NCBI RefSeq assembly: GCF_016862435.1
Contig: NZ_BOMY01000054.1
Span: forward strand, 38,619-102,618
Reading direction: 5' to 3'
Length of the DNA stretch: 64,000 nucleotides
Origin: Paractinoplanes tereljensis
GTDB lineage: Bacteria; Actinomycetota; Actinomycetes; Mycobacteriales; Micromonosporaceae
The translations under genes were made by a program, and so were the position numbers. Shown in pieces: positions 8,039 through 15,225 of this stretch (position 1 is its first letter; each line of letters starts with the position of its first letter). The notes below the pieces were generated by a model. That model had not been told where the DNA came from. It made no database searches and saw only the letters and a program-made list of their open reading frames with translations.

Positions 8039-8239
8039 CTACAGCGGGTGGGTGCCGGTGCCTACTACGCGGAACGGGACGGTCTGTTCCAGCACTCGGG
8101 GCTGTTCGGTCTCCGCGCCGCAGAGCAGGACCACCGGCTGGCGGGGAAGGCCCGAGTCGCGGTCCGGCAGCCAGCCGATCACCAGCCAGGTCTGGTTGCC
8201 CGGCTCGGTGATGTAGAGCGGGAAGTTCTGCGGGATCAC
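8039..8239 (-). CDS. Small hypothetical protein
   Basis: The 66-residue frame from GTG 8239 reads VIPQNFPLYITEPGNQTWLV, then IGWLPDRDSG and ends VVGTGTHPL. The composition is protein-like, unlike its neighbours in other frames, with a strand-rich pattern. No family is recognised and no clear ribosome site precedes it. It is divergent from the methyltransferase at 8337 and its stop lies in the fifth unit of the 27-bp repeat. It could be a small soluble beta protein. Moderate confidence only. Confidence 0.5.
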   Translation of the reverse strand: MIPQNFPLYITEPGNQTWLVIGWLPDRDSGLPRQPVVLLCGAETEQPRVLEQTVPFRVVGTGTHPL

Positions 8240-8336
8240 CGTGCCGACGCTACGCGAACGGCCGAAACCGGCGCGGCGGTTTGCTGTTCTGGCAAGGAAA
8301 CTCGGCGTGGGGGCGCGGGCGTCGCATTCTGGGGGC

Positions 8337-8948
8337 ATGAGTGACGAGGAAGCTTGGGACGCCCGCTACCGCGAGGAAAACCGGATCTGGAGTGGCAACG
8401 CCAACGTCGAGTTGGTGGCCGAGGTCGGTGATCTGCCGCCGGGGCGGGCCCTCGATCTGGGGTGCGGGGAAGGGGCCGACGCGGTCTGGCTGGCCCGCAA
8501 CGGCTGGCAGGTCACCGCGGCCGACATCTCCGGCGTGGCCCTGCAGCGGGCCGCCGCGCATGCCGCCGAGGCGGGTGTGTCGGTTGATTTTCAGCAGCAC
8601 AACCTGGAGAAGACGTTCCCGGACGGGGAGTTCGACCTGGTGTCGGCGCAGTTCCTGCACTTCTGGGAGGACTTCGACCGGGAGAAGATCCTGCGCCGGG
8701 CCGCGCAGGCGGTGAGCCCGGGCGGGGTGCTGCTGATCGAGGGACACATGGATCACGGGCCGTTCCGGCACGAGGGGCACCAGGAGATCCACTTCCCGGC
8801 GCCGGACGAGGTGATCAAGTCGCTCGACCTCGGGGACGGCTGGGAGGTGCTGACGGCGGTCGTTCACCCCCGCCAGCAGAAGGGCCCCGACGGCGACCTG
8901 ATCGAACGCACCGACAGCACCGTCAAGCTGCGACGGAAAGCCGGCTAG
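8337..8948 (+). CDS. Class I SAM-dependent methyltransferase
   Basis: The 203-residue cytosolic protein has motif I DLGCGEGADAVWL at residues 40-52, motif II VTAADIS, the acidic-loop segment FDLVSAQFLHF and motif PGGVLLIEGH. The order and length fit the TehB/thiopurine-type subgroup of class I methyltransferases. The substrate is not predictable. ATG 8337 is taken because GGGGGC precedes it and the upstream residues look untranslated. The 3' end overlaps the convergent MerR gene by 4 bp (8945-8948). Confidence 0.85.
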   Translation: MSDEEAWDARYREENRIWSGNANVELVAEVGDLPPGRALDLGCGEGADAVWLARNGWQVTAADISGVALQRAAAHAAEAGVSVDFQQHNLEKTFPDGEFDLVSAQFLHFWEDFDREKILRRAAQAVSPGGVLLIEGHMDHGPFRHEGHQEIHFPAPDEVIKSLDLGDGWEVLTAVVHPRQQKGPDGDLIERTDSTVKLRRKAG

Positions 8949-9493
8949 CCGGCGCGGCGGCGGGCCCGGCGGGCCGCCAGCTCGTCGCCCGCTGCTGGTT
9001 CGGCGGGGACGCCCACGGGGGTGGGGCCGGTGGCCGGCTCGGCGGGCAGGTGGGACAGGGAGCCCTGGATCTCCTTGAAGGCGCCGCCGATGGCGATGCC
9101 GAACACGCCCTGGCCGCCCTGCAGCAGATCGACGACCTCTTCCGGCGAGCGGCACTCGTAGACCGTGGTGCCATCGGAGATGAGGGTGATGCCGGCCAGG
9201 TCTTCCACGCCGCGGGAGCGCAGGGTCTCGATGGCGCGGCGGATGTTCTGCAGGGAGACGCCGGCGTCCAGCAGGCGCTTGACGACCTTGAGGACGACCA
9301 GGTCGCGGAACGAGTAGAGGCGCTGGGTGCCGGAGCCGGAGGCGTCGCGGACGCTCGGGATCACCAGCGTCGTGCGTGCCCAGTAGTCGAGCTGGCGGTA
9401 GCTGATGCCGACCGCCTGGCAGGCCGTCACCCCTCGATAGCCAACTGTTCCGTCCTCGCCGACGAGTGGGCCCTCTTCCGGCTGCTCGTGCAC
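8945..9493 (-). CDS. MerR-family regulator (second MerR of the garA cluster)
   Basis: The 182-residue protein has a MerR-type winged HTH in its first half (GVTACQAVGISYRQLDYWAR, then RLYSFRDLVVLKVVKRLLDAGVSLQNIRRAIE). After it comes a compact domain with ISDGTTVYECRSPEEVVDLL and a Pro/Ala tail. This is the MerR that in mycobacteria lies downstream of the bifunctional nuclease (Rv1830-like); no cysteine metal-sensor motif is present. GTG 9493 is preceded by GGGGAGG. It is the last gene of the cluster read from the right. Its role in growth or division is inferred from synteny. Confidence 0.88.
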   Translation of the reverse strand: MHEQPEEGPLVGEDGTVGYRGVTACQAVGISYRQLDYWARTTLVIPSVRDASGSGTQRLYSFRDLVVLKVVKRLLDAGVSLQNIRRAIETLRSRGVEDLAGITLISDGTTVYECRSPEEVVDLLQGGQGVFGIAIGGAFKEIQGSLSHLPAEPATGPTPVGVPAEPAAGDELAARRARRRAG

Positions 9494-9610
9494 GCGACTA
9501 CCTCCCCGCTGCGCGGTGCCGCTTCACCTGGACTTCACGAGCGTATATCTCAGTGGTCGCCGAAACAGTCAGGTAATGCGGCGACACGCCGCGTATGGAG
9601 GAAGACGAAA

Positions 9611-10075
9611 CTATCCGGCAAAGTCTTCGGGGCGGACCTGGTCGAGGAACTCGCGGAACTTCTCGACCTCGTCCTCCTGCTCGTCGGGAATGACGATACC
9701 GGCCTCGGTCAGCACCTGGTCGGCACAGCGGATCGGCGCGCCGACCCGCAGGGCCAGGGCGATCGAGTCGCTCGGCCGGGCCGACACCCGCAGGTCTTCG
9801 CCGATCAGCAGGTCGGCGTAGAAGACGTTGTCCTTCAACTCGGTGATCTCCACGGCCCGCAGGGGTGCCTGCAGGGCCGCGAGGATGTCCCGGAGGAGGT
9901 CGTGGGTCAGGGGCCGGGCCGGTTTCACGCCCTGCTGCTCGTACGCGATGGCCGTCGCCTCCACGGCGCCGATCCAGATCGGAAGATACCGATCACCGTC
10001 GACTTCCCGCAGCAGGACGATCGGCTGGTTGCTCGGCAGTTCCACCCGAACTCCGACCACGCTCAGCTCGCGCAC
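9611..10075 (-). CDS. Bifunctional nuclease family protein (DUF151)
   Basis: The 154-residue protein starts VRELSVVGVRVELPSNQPIV, contains LREVDGDRYLPIWIGAVEA and LKDNVFYADLLIG, and ends in an acidic helix. This is the DUF151/BFN-domain family, described in plants as nuclease-like and present in the actinobacterial gcvH-garA cluster (Rv1829-like). GTG 10075 is chosen because GGAGGCGGG lies just upstream; longer forms add an implausible Arg-rich leader. It sits between the two MerR genes on the same strand. The biochemical role in actinobacteria is not established. Confidence 0.87.
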   Translation of the reverse strand: MRELSVVGVRVELPSNQPIVLLREVDGDRYLPIWIGAVEATAIAYEQQGVKPARPLTHDLLRDILAALQAPLRAVEITELKDNVFYADLLIGEDLRVSARPSDSIALALRVGAPIRCADQVLTEAGIVIPDEQEDEVEKFREFLDQVRPEDFAG

Positions 10076-10172
10076 CGCCCGCCTCCGTGTGTCGTTGTTT
10101 TTCCGGTCGCCGCGACTGCACGGCCCCCACATCCTGCACGGTACACGCCTTGCGGGCGCCCGCCGGAACGGC

Positions 10173-10910
10173 TCAGCGGCCGAGTTCCCCGCGTAGTCCG
10201 GCGCGCACCAGCGCGGCGTGCAGCTTCTGCGACAACGCCTGCAGATCGCGCGCGGTCTCGCCGGCCCGGGCCTTCGCGGCCGGGTCGTTCTGCCGCACCA
10301 GCGGCGCCAGAAGCTGTGTGAACAGGCCAACCTCGCGGTCGGCCGCGGCCCGGAACGCCCGCAGGTGGCGCGCCTCCAGGCCGTAGTGGGTCAGCCCGAC
10401 GACAGCCTCCACGATAAGTACGGCGTCACCGTCGTACCACCCCGGTGGTTTGGCCGTCACGAGACCGATCTGCTCGAGTTCGTCGAGCAGCTTCGGCGAG
10501 ACCCCAGTGCGTTCGATCACATCCTCCCGGGGGACCCGGGTGTCGGACGGATCGGTCGCCTTCTCGCTGCCGACCGCGACCAGCGCCGGCCGCGCGGGGG
10601 CGGCCGGCTGCTCTTCCATCCGGTCGAGCTGCTCGCGGATCACCCGCAACGGAAGATATTGGTCCCGTTGCGCGGTCAGCACGAAGCGCAGCCGGGCCAC
10701 GTCGTTCCACGAGTACTTCCGGTAGCCGGAGGCGGTGCGTTCGGGATCGACAAGCCCTTCCGCCTCCAGGAACCGCAACTTCGAGATCGTCGTGTCGGGG
10801 AACTCGGTGCGCAGATGGGCCAGCACCTCCCCGATGCTCATCAGCGCAGCCTCGCGCTGACCCGAATGGCGTGGCCCTGGGTCGCGCGCGGCCGCCCCCG
10901 ACGCATTCAC
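10173..10910 (-). CDS. ftsR: FtsR-like MerR-family regulator
   Basis: The 245-residue protein has an N-terminal MerR HTH (MSIGEVLAHLRTEFPD, then ISKLRFLEAEGLVDPERTAS and YRKYSWNDVARLRFVL), a long middle helix and a second domain with SPKLLDELEQIGLV. The domain order matches the actinobacterial regulator named FtsR in Corynebacterium, an activator of ftsZ, and Rv1828. It lies 2 bp after the FHA gene, so it is co-transcribed. GTG 10910 is used; ATG at 10841 (MSIGEV) with GAGG upstream is a real alternative start. The symbol is given by synteny and domain pattern. Confidence 0.87.
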   Translation of the reverse strand: MNASGAAARDPGPRHSGQREAALMSIGEVLAHLRTEFPDTTISKLRFLEAEGLVDPERTASGYRKYSWNDVARLRFVLTAQRDQYLPLRVIREQLDRMEEQPAAPARPALVAVGSEKATDPSDTRVPREDVIERTGVSPKLLDELEQIGLVTAKPPGWYDGDAVLIVEAVVGLTHYGLEARHLRAFRAAADREVGLFTQLLAPLVRQNDPAAKARAGETARDLQALSQKLHAALVRAGLRGELGR

Positions 10911-10912
10911 GA

Positions 10913-11359
10913 TCAGTTACCCTCGCCCTCCGGCCGCGGGCCGGCGATGAACACCAGGCGGAACTTGCCGATCTGCACCTCGTCCCCGTTACTCAGGGTT
11001 GCCGCCTCGACCCGCTCACGGTTCACATAAGTGCCGTTGAGCGAGCCGACGTCGCGCACCGTGAAGGTGCCGCCGTCGCGGTGGAATTCGGCGTGCCTGC
11101 GGGAAACCGTCACATCGTCCAGAAAGATGTCGCTGTCGGGGTGCCGGCCGCTGGTGGTCACGTCGTGGTCCAGCAGGAACCGGGCGCCCGCGTTGGGGCC
11201 CCGGCGCACGACCAGCAGCGCCATTCCCGGCGGGAGCGAACCGGACATCCGGCTCGGCACCACGTCGGTGTCGGGACCCTCCAGTACCTCATCGAGCGCA
11301 CCGAGGTTCAGCGTGGACGTGACGTCGAGTGGGGGGAACTCGTCGTCTGGGCGCGTCAT
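10913..11359 (-). CDS. garA: FHA-domain regulator, GarA/OdhI type
   Basis: The 148-residue protein has a disordered N-terminus and a C-terminal FHA domain with GRHPDSDIFLDD, SRRHAEF and SLNGTYVNRE, all phosphothreonine-binding landmarks. GarA/OdhI binds and inhibits 2-oxoglutarate dehydrogenase and stimulates glutamate dehydrogenase; phosphorylation by PknB/PknG in an N-terminal ETTS motif switches it off. Here the matching segment is VTSTLNLG (residues 13-20), with Thr14 and Thr16 as candidate sites. The gene lies between gcvH and ftsR, the standard order. A Ser/Thr kinase gene at 39.9 kb is not linked. Confidence 0.92.
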   Translation of the reverse strand: MTRPDDEFPPLDVTSTLNLGALDEVLEGPDTDVVPSRMSGSLPPGMALLVVRRGPNAGARFLLDHDVTTSGRHPDSDIFLDDVTVSRRHAEFHRDGGTFTVRDVGSLNGTYVNRERVEAATLSNGDEVQIGKFRLVFIAGPRPEGEGN

Positions 11360-11528
11360 CGGACCACCTCACGGATCAGTTGGTCGTCGCCAGGCGGCAC
11401 GGGCAAAGATCCCCCGCCGCAGCCGTCAGGCCCGGACGCACGACTATCGGTCTTCAATTACAGAGTTTTCGTCAAAAGCAAAGGCGAGCCTAGTCAGCGC
11501 CAATATCAGCGAGCAACCGGACGCGCGG
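11360..11528 (-). promoter_or_regulatory. Leader region upstream of the FHA gene
   Basis: This 169-bp gap between gcvH and the FHA gene is the longest inside the cluster and is AT-richer than its surroundings around 11450-11490. Read on the minus strand it has a TTGACG element (complement of 11469-11474) followed by TGTAAT and CGATAG candidates. A separate promoter for the FHA-ftsR part is plausible; spacing to a -10 box is not ideal. Confidence 0.35.
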
Positions 11529-11909
11529 CTAGCCTTCCGTCAAAGATTGATAAGCGCCCGCGTCCAGCAACTGTCCGACCGACGCCGGATCGTCCGGCGC
11601 GATCTCGACGAGCCAGCCCGCCGCGTACGGCTCGGCGTTGATCAACTCGGGCTCGTCGGCCAGCGAGGCGTTCCTCGACACCACGGTGCCGGCGATCGGC
11701 GCATAGATCTCCGAGACGCTCTTGGTCGACTCGATCTCGCCGAGCGAGTCGCCGGCCGCGACCGCCGTGCCCTCCTCGGGCAGCTGCACGAAGACGATGT
11801 CGCCGAGCGCGTCCTGCGCGTAGTGGGTAATGCCCACCCGCACGGGCCCGCTGCCGTCACCGGACACCCACTCGTGTTCCGCCGTGTACCGCAGGTCCTC
11901 AGGAATCAC
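11529..11909 (-). CDS. gcvH: Glycine cleavage system H protein
   Basis: The 126-residue protein carries the lipoyl domain of the glycine cleavage complex and shuttles the aminomethyl group between P, T and L proteins. It has the N-terminal PEDLRYTAEHEW motif and the lipoylation site IESTKSVSEIYAP with Lys63. The C-terminal GWLVEI segment is also typical. GTG 11909 has GGGAGAG 5-11 bp upstream. No gcvP or gcvT is in the window; in actinobacteria gcvH often travels with garA and ftsR. It follows the second DUF881 gene by 37 bp on the same strand. Confidence 0.94.
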   Translation of the reverse strand: MIPEDLRYTAEHEWVSGDGSGPVRVGITHYAQDALGDIVFVQLPEEGTAVAAGDSLGEIESTKSVSEIYAPIAGTVVSRNASLADEPELINAEPYAAGWLVEIAPDDPASVGQLLDAGAYQSLTEG

Positions 11910-11946
11910 GCATCTCTCCCGTATGTCTGACCGAACCGGCCCACCC

Positions 11947-13194
11947 TCATGAAGCCGGCCGCGCGTACTGCAAAGTCTTGGCCTGGCGCACCGCGGTCAC
12001 CTCGACCTCGGTTTGCTGTTCCATCGTCACGCTACCGCCGTTGCTGTTCACCGACGCGACCACCCCGCCCGGGATCTGCAGCGCGGTCTGCATAGTCTGG
12101 GGAGATCCGATCACGGTCAACGTGTACGGGGCACTGAGCTTGGCATTGTCGGCGATGATCCCGCCACCCTCCGCGTCCACGAAGTAGCTGGACGCGACGA
12201 TCCGCACGGTCTGCCCGTTGGAACCGCCCAGCTGCAGCACCTCGCCGCCGGCCCCGCGCAGCTCCTGCACCGCGTTGAGCAACGCCGATGCCTTCACCTT
12301 GTCCATCGTGATCACCAGGCCCGGCCCACGACCCGGGAGGGTGCCCGCGAGCAGGCCGAGTTCATCGGCGCGCTTCTCCGCCTCGGCCAGGGCCGCCTGC
12401 CGGCCGGCCACACCCGAGCTCAGCTGCCGCTGACTGTTCTCCAGCGCGCTGATCTGGCTCTGCAACCGGCTGTCGCTGGAGTCCAGGTCCGACAGGATCC
12501 GCACCAGGTCCTCCTGGCGCATCGTGGCCAATCCCTCGTCGCCGTCGTTGCTGCGCAACTGCACGACCAGGGTGAAACCGAACAACGCCAGCAAGACCAG
12601 GATGAGCGTGCCGGCCGAGGTGAGCCGGCGCGGCGATGCCGCTTTCGCGGCCGTCGGTGCTTCCGGCGCTGCCTCCGCCTCCGCTTCCTTCGTGGGTACG
12701 GCGGGATCAGGCGCTTCCGGTACGGGCTCCGCAGACGGTCCCGTGGCACTCGGCTCCGGCGCTTCCGCTTCCACCGTCACCGGTTCGAGTGACGGGGTGA
12801 TCCGCCGGGTCTCGCCGCCCGGATCCCGGGCCGGCCGCTCCAGGCGGGTGGTCGGCCCCTCCCCGATCGGCTCGTCGCGCCGCACCGGCGGCAGCGCGGC
12901 CGGCGGGCTGAGTCGCTCGGTCACCTCGTCGTCGCCGGCGCGCTCCACGGTGGGCGCGGCCGGCCGGGCCATCGGCGCGGTCACCTCGTCGTCGGGCGCC
13001 GGGAATGGCGGCCGGGTCACGGGCGCGGTCGCTTCACCAGGGGACGGGGTGCTTTGCAGCCGGTGCGCTTCTGGGGCGGGCGTCGTGCTTTCGGGGGCGG
13101 GGTGGCCCGTACCTATATCGGTTTTATCGGGTTTTTCGGCGTGCGGTGGACGGCGGCCGGCGGTGGGCAGGTCCTGGTTGCGGTCGTCGGTCAT
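11947..13194 (-). CDS. DUF881 family membrane protein (long N-terminus)
   Basis: The 415-residue protein has a 190-residue Pro/Glu/Ala-rich cytoplasmic region, a single transmembrane helix at about 193-213 and an extracytoplasmic part. That part has a coiled-coil stretch (LSDLDSSDSRLQSQISALEN) and the DUF881 domain with GRGPGLVITMDK, ELRGAGGEVLQLGG and QIPGGVVASVNSNGG. It corresponds to Rv1825, whose homologues are implicated in cell envelope or division. The N-terminal tail is longer than usual and repeats DDEVT and ARP motifs. It lies 2 bp after the small basic protein gene. Confidence 0.88.
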   Translation of the reverse strand: MTDDRNQDLPTAGRRPPHAEKPDKTDIGTGHPAPESTTPAPEAHRLQSTPSPGEATAPVTRPPFPAPDDEVTAPMARPAAPTVERAGDDEVTERLSPPAALPPVRRDEPIGEGPTTRLERPARDPGGETRRITPSLEPVTVEAEAPEPSATGPSAEPVPEAPDPAVPTKEAEAEAAPEAPTAAKAASPRRLTSAGTLILVLLALFGFTLVVQLRSNDGDEGLATMRQEDLVRILSDLDSSDSRLQSQISALENSQRQLSSGVAGRQAALAEAEKRADELGLLAGTLPGRGPGLVITMDKVKASALLNAVQELRGAGGEVLQLGGSNGQTVRIVASSYFVDAEGGGIIADNAKLSAPYTLTVIGSPQTMQTALQIPGGVVASVNSNGGSVTMEQQTEVEVTAVRQAKTLQYARPAS

Positions 13195-13196
13195 GA

Positions 13197-13529
13197 TCAG
13201 GCCCGGAAGAGGTGGCGGCGGATGGCCGCCACGTTGCCGAAGATGCGCACGCCGAGGACCACGACGACGCCGGTGGAGAGTTGCCCGCCCACCCCGAGTT
13301 GATCGCCGAGATAGACGATCAGGGCGGCGACCAGCACGTTCGAGATGAACGAGATGACGAACTGTTTGTCGTCGAAGATCCCGTCGAGTTTGGCGCGCAC
13401 CCCGCCGAACACCGCGTCGAGCGCGGCGACCACGGCGATCGGCAGATAGGGCAACAGCGGAGCCGGCACGCTCGGGTGGAAAACGATGCCCAGGACGACA
13501 CCTGCGACGAGGGCGAGTACGGCGATCAT
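13197..13529 (-). CDS. Small basic family protein (DUF1290)
   Basis: The 110-residue protein has three hydrophobic helices: IAVLALVAGVVLGIV, PLLPYLPIAVVAALDAVFGG and FISNVLVAALIVYLGDQLG. It ends in a basic tail, IRRHLFRA. This is the Sbp/DUF1290 membrane family found between two DUF881 genes in Gram-positive bacteria near division genes (Rv1824-like). Its ATG overlaps the stop of the upstream DUF881 gene by ATGA, showing translational coupling. The function is unknown; a link to septum formation is inferred from context. Confidence 0.9.
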   Translation of the reverse strand: MIAVLALVAGVVLGIVFHPSVPAPLLPYLPIAVVAALDAVFGGVRAKLDGIFDDKQFVISFISNVLVAALIVYLGDQLGVGGQLSTGVVVVLGVRIFGNVAAIRRHLFRA

Positions 13530-14443
13530 CGGCCGCCTTCCGATGCTTTCGGGTCGGCCGACACCGAGCCCGAGGGGAACGAGGAGCCCGAGGGAGCGGG
13601 CGGAGGGGTGGATGGCACGGCCACCCGCAGTTTCAGTTCGGTGGCCGCCGCGAGGGTGACGTTCTTGGCCTCGCGCGCGTTGAAGGACATGCCGTACTTG
13701 GACACCAGCTGCTTGAAGAAGTGGCCCGCGTAACCGTCCTCGAAGTCCTTGTCGAGGTCGTCGGGCCCGATCGCGATCACCTCGTAGGGCGAGCTCACCG
13801 GCCGGAAGTCGACCAGGATCGCTTCGCCCGCCTGCCGGATCGTGGAGGTCGCGGTGAGGCGCTGGCCGTTGATCGCGATGGCCTCGGCGCCCAGCGACCA
13901 GAGCGCGTTGGTGGCCAGCTGCAGGTCGGTGTCCTTGACCCGGGCCACGGTGTTGCGCTCGCCGGTCACCGCGTTGATCGGGGTCGGCCCGTCGACCAGG
14001 GTGACCTTGGCGCCCGAGCCGGTGACCGCGGCCAGGCCGGTGGCCGCCTCGAGGTCGCGGAGTTTCGCCACGGTGGCCCCGCCGAGCTCGCGTTCGCGCA
14101 GCTCGTTGACCTCGTCGGTGAGCTGCTCGGCCCGGGTCTGGAGTTGGACCGTTTCATCGCGGCGCTTCTGGACCTGTTCGACCAGGCTGGCCCGGGCGGT
14201 GGTGCGGGCCGGCTCGTCGGCCATCGTCTGCTGGTAGGCGACGACCAGCAGGAAACCCAGGGCGACCAGGGTGAGCGCGAGGACGCCGCTGGTCAGATGT
14301 CGGCGCGGGCCGGTGGGCTGGCCCTCGACGGCCTTGCGGGCCGCGGCGGCGGCATAGCCGGGTTCGAGGGGATTGCGGAACAGCTCGGTGAGGAAGTCGG
14401 GGGTGAAGACCCGCTTGGGCGGGGTCTCGTCCGGCGTGGTCAT
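13526..14443 (-). CDS. DUF881 family membrane protein
   Basis: The 305-residue protein starts MTTPDETPPKRVFTPDFLTE, has one transmembrane helix at about residues 52-70, a coiled coil (LVEQVQKRRDETVQLQTRAE) and the DUF881 domain with VTLVDGPTPINAV, DLQLATNALWSLGAEAIAIN and ISSPYEVIAIG-like strands. It corresponds to Rv1823. Start and stop overlap both neighbours by ATGA: with the phosphatidyltransferase at 14440-14443 and with the small basic gene at 13526-13529. This tight coupling suggests a stoichiometric membrane complex with the other DUF881 protein. Confidence 0.9.
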   Translation of the reverse strand: MTTPDETPPKRVFTPDFLTELFRNPLEPGYAAAAARKAVEGQPTGPRRHLTSGVLALTLVALGFLLVVAYQQTMADEPARTTARASLVEQVQKRRDETVQLQTRAEQLTDEVNELRERELGGATVAKLRDLEAATGLAAVTGSGAKVTLVDGPTPINAVTGERNTVARVKDTDLQLATNALWSLGAEAIAINGQRLTATSTIRQAGEAILVDFRPVSSPYEVIAIGPDDLDKDFEDGYAGHFFKQLVSKYGMSFNAREAKNVTLAAATELKLRVAVPSTPPPAPSGSSFPSGSVSADPKASEGGR

Positions 14444-15057
14444 CCGGTGGCCGCCGTCGGCTGGACCCGGTCGGCCCGCAGCAGCTGGGCGATCTGCATG
14501 AGGTAGAGGGCGGCGGCCGCCCAGTACAGGTAGAGCGCCCACCAGGCCAGACCCCAGCCGATCGGGGTAGCCCACGCCGAGGTGGCGTCGACGGCGTGCG
14601 CGAGCAGCAGGATCGGGAACGCGCCGAGCAGCACGAACGTGCCGGTCTTGCCGACGTAGTGCACCGGGAGCGCCCCGCTGTGCCCGTGCCGGCGCAGCAC
14701 CAGCAGCGCGATGCCCATCACGACCTCGCGCAGCAGCAGCGCGCCGGTCAGCCACCACGGGACGACGCCGCGGATGGTGAAGCCGATCAGGGTGGCCAGG
14801 ATGTAGAGCCGGTCGGCGAACGGGTCGAGCAGCTCACCGAGGCGGCTCACCGAGTTCATCCGGCGGGCGACGAAGCCGTCGACCCAGTCGGTGGTGCCGC
14901 CGACGGCCAGCACGATCAGCGCGGCCACGTCGTGGTGCGGGCCGAGCAGGAGATAGAGGAACAGCGGCACGCCGAGCAACCGGATGAAGCTGATCACGTT
15001 GGGGATCGTCCAGATCCGGTTGGAGGCGGTGATGGACGGCGCAGGCTGCTGCGACAT
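14440..15057 (-). CDS. CDP-alcohol phosphatidyltransferase family protein
   Basis: The 205-residue integral membrane enzyme has the CDP-alcohol phosphotransferase motif D60-G-x2-A-R-x8-G74-x3-D78-x3-D82, seen in DGFVARRM and LGELLDPFADR, and about six transmembrane helices. The family makes phosphatidylglycerolphosphate, cardiolipin or related lipids from CDP-diacylglycerol; synteny matches pgsA2 (Rv1822). ATG 15057 is supported by GGGGGAGAGGAAG just upstream. It is the first gene of the long minus-strand cluster ending near 8.9 kb. The exact acceptor alcohol is not certain. Confidence 0.9.
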   Translation of the reverse strand: MSQQPAPSITASNRIWTIPNVISFIRLLGVPLFLYLLLGPHHDVAALIVLAVGGTTDWVDGFVARRMNSVSRLGELLDPFADRLYILATLIGFTIRGVVPWWLTGALLLREVVMGIALLVLRRHGHSGALPVHYVGKTGTFVLLGAFPILLLAHAVDATSAWATPIGWGLAWWALYLYWAAAALYLMQIAQLLRADRVQPTAATG

Positions 15058-15225
15058 CGCGACTTCCTCTCCCCCTCCGGAGACGGCGCAGGCCGGACTC
15101 CGGGCAAGCTTGCCCCCGACCGGTTTGGTACCGGTCACTCGCCGAGCCACTATAACCAGCCCTGAGCCTGCAACCCGTCACCCGTCGCGTGCCGCACAGC
15201 GTGTCCGGCGTCCTAGGAACCTAGT

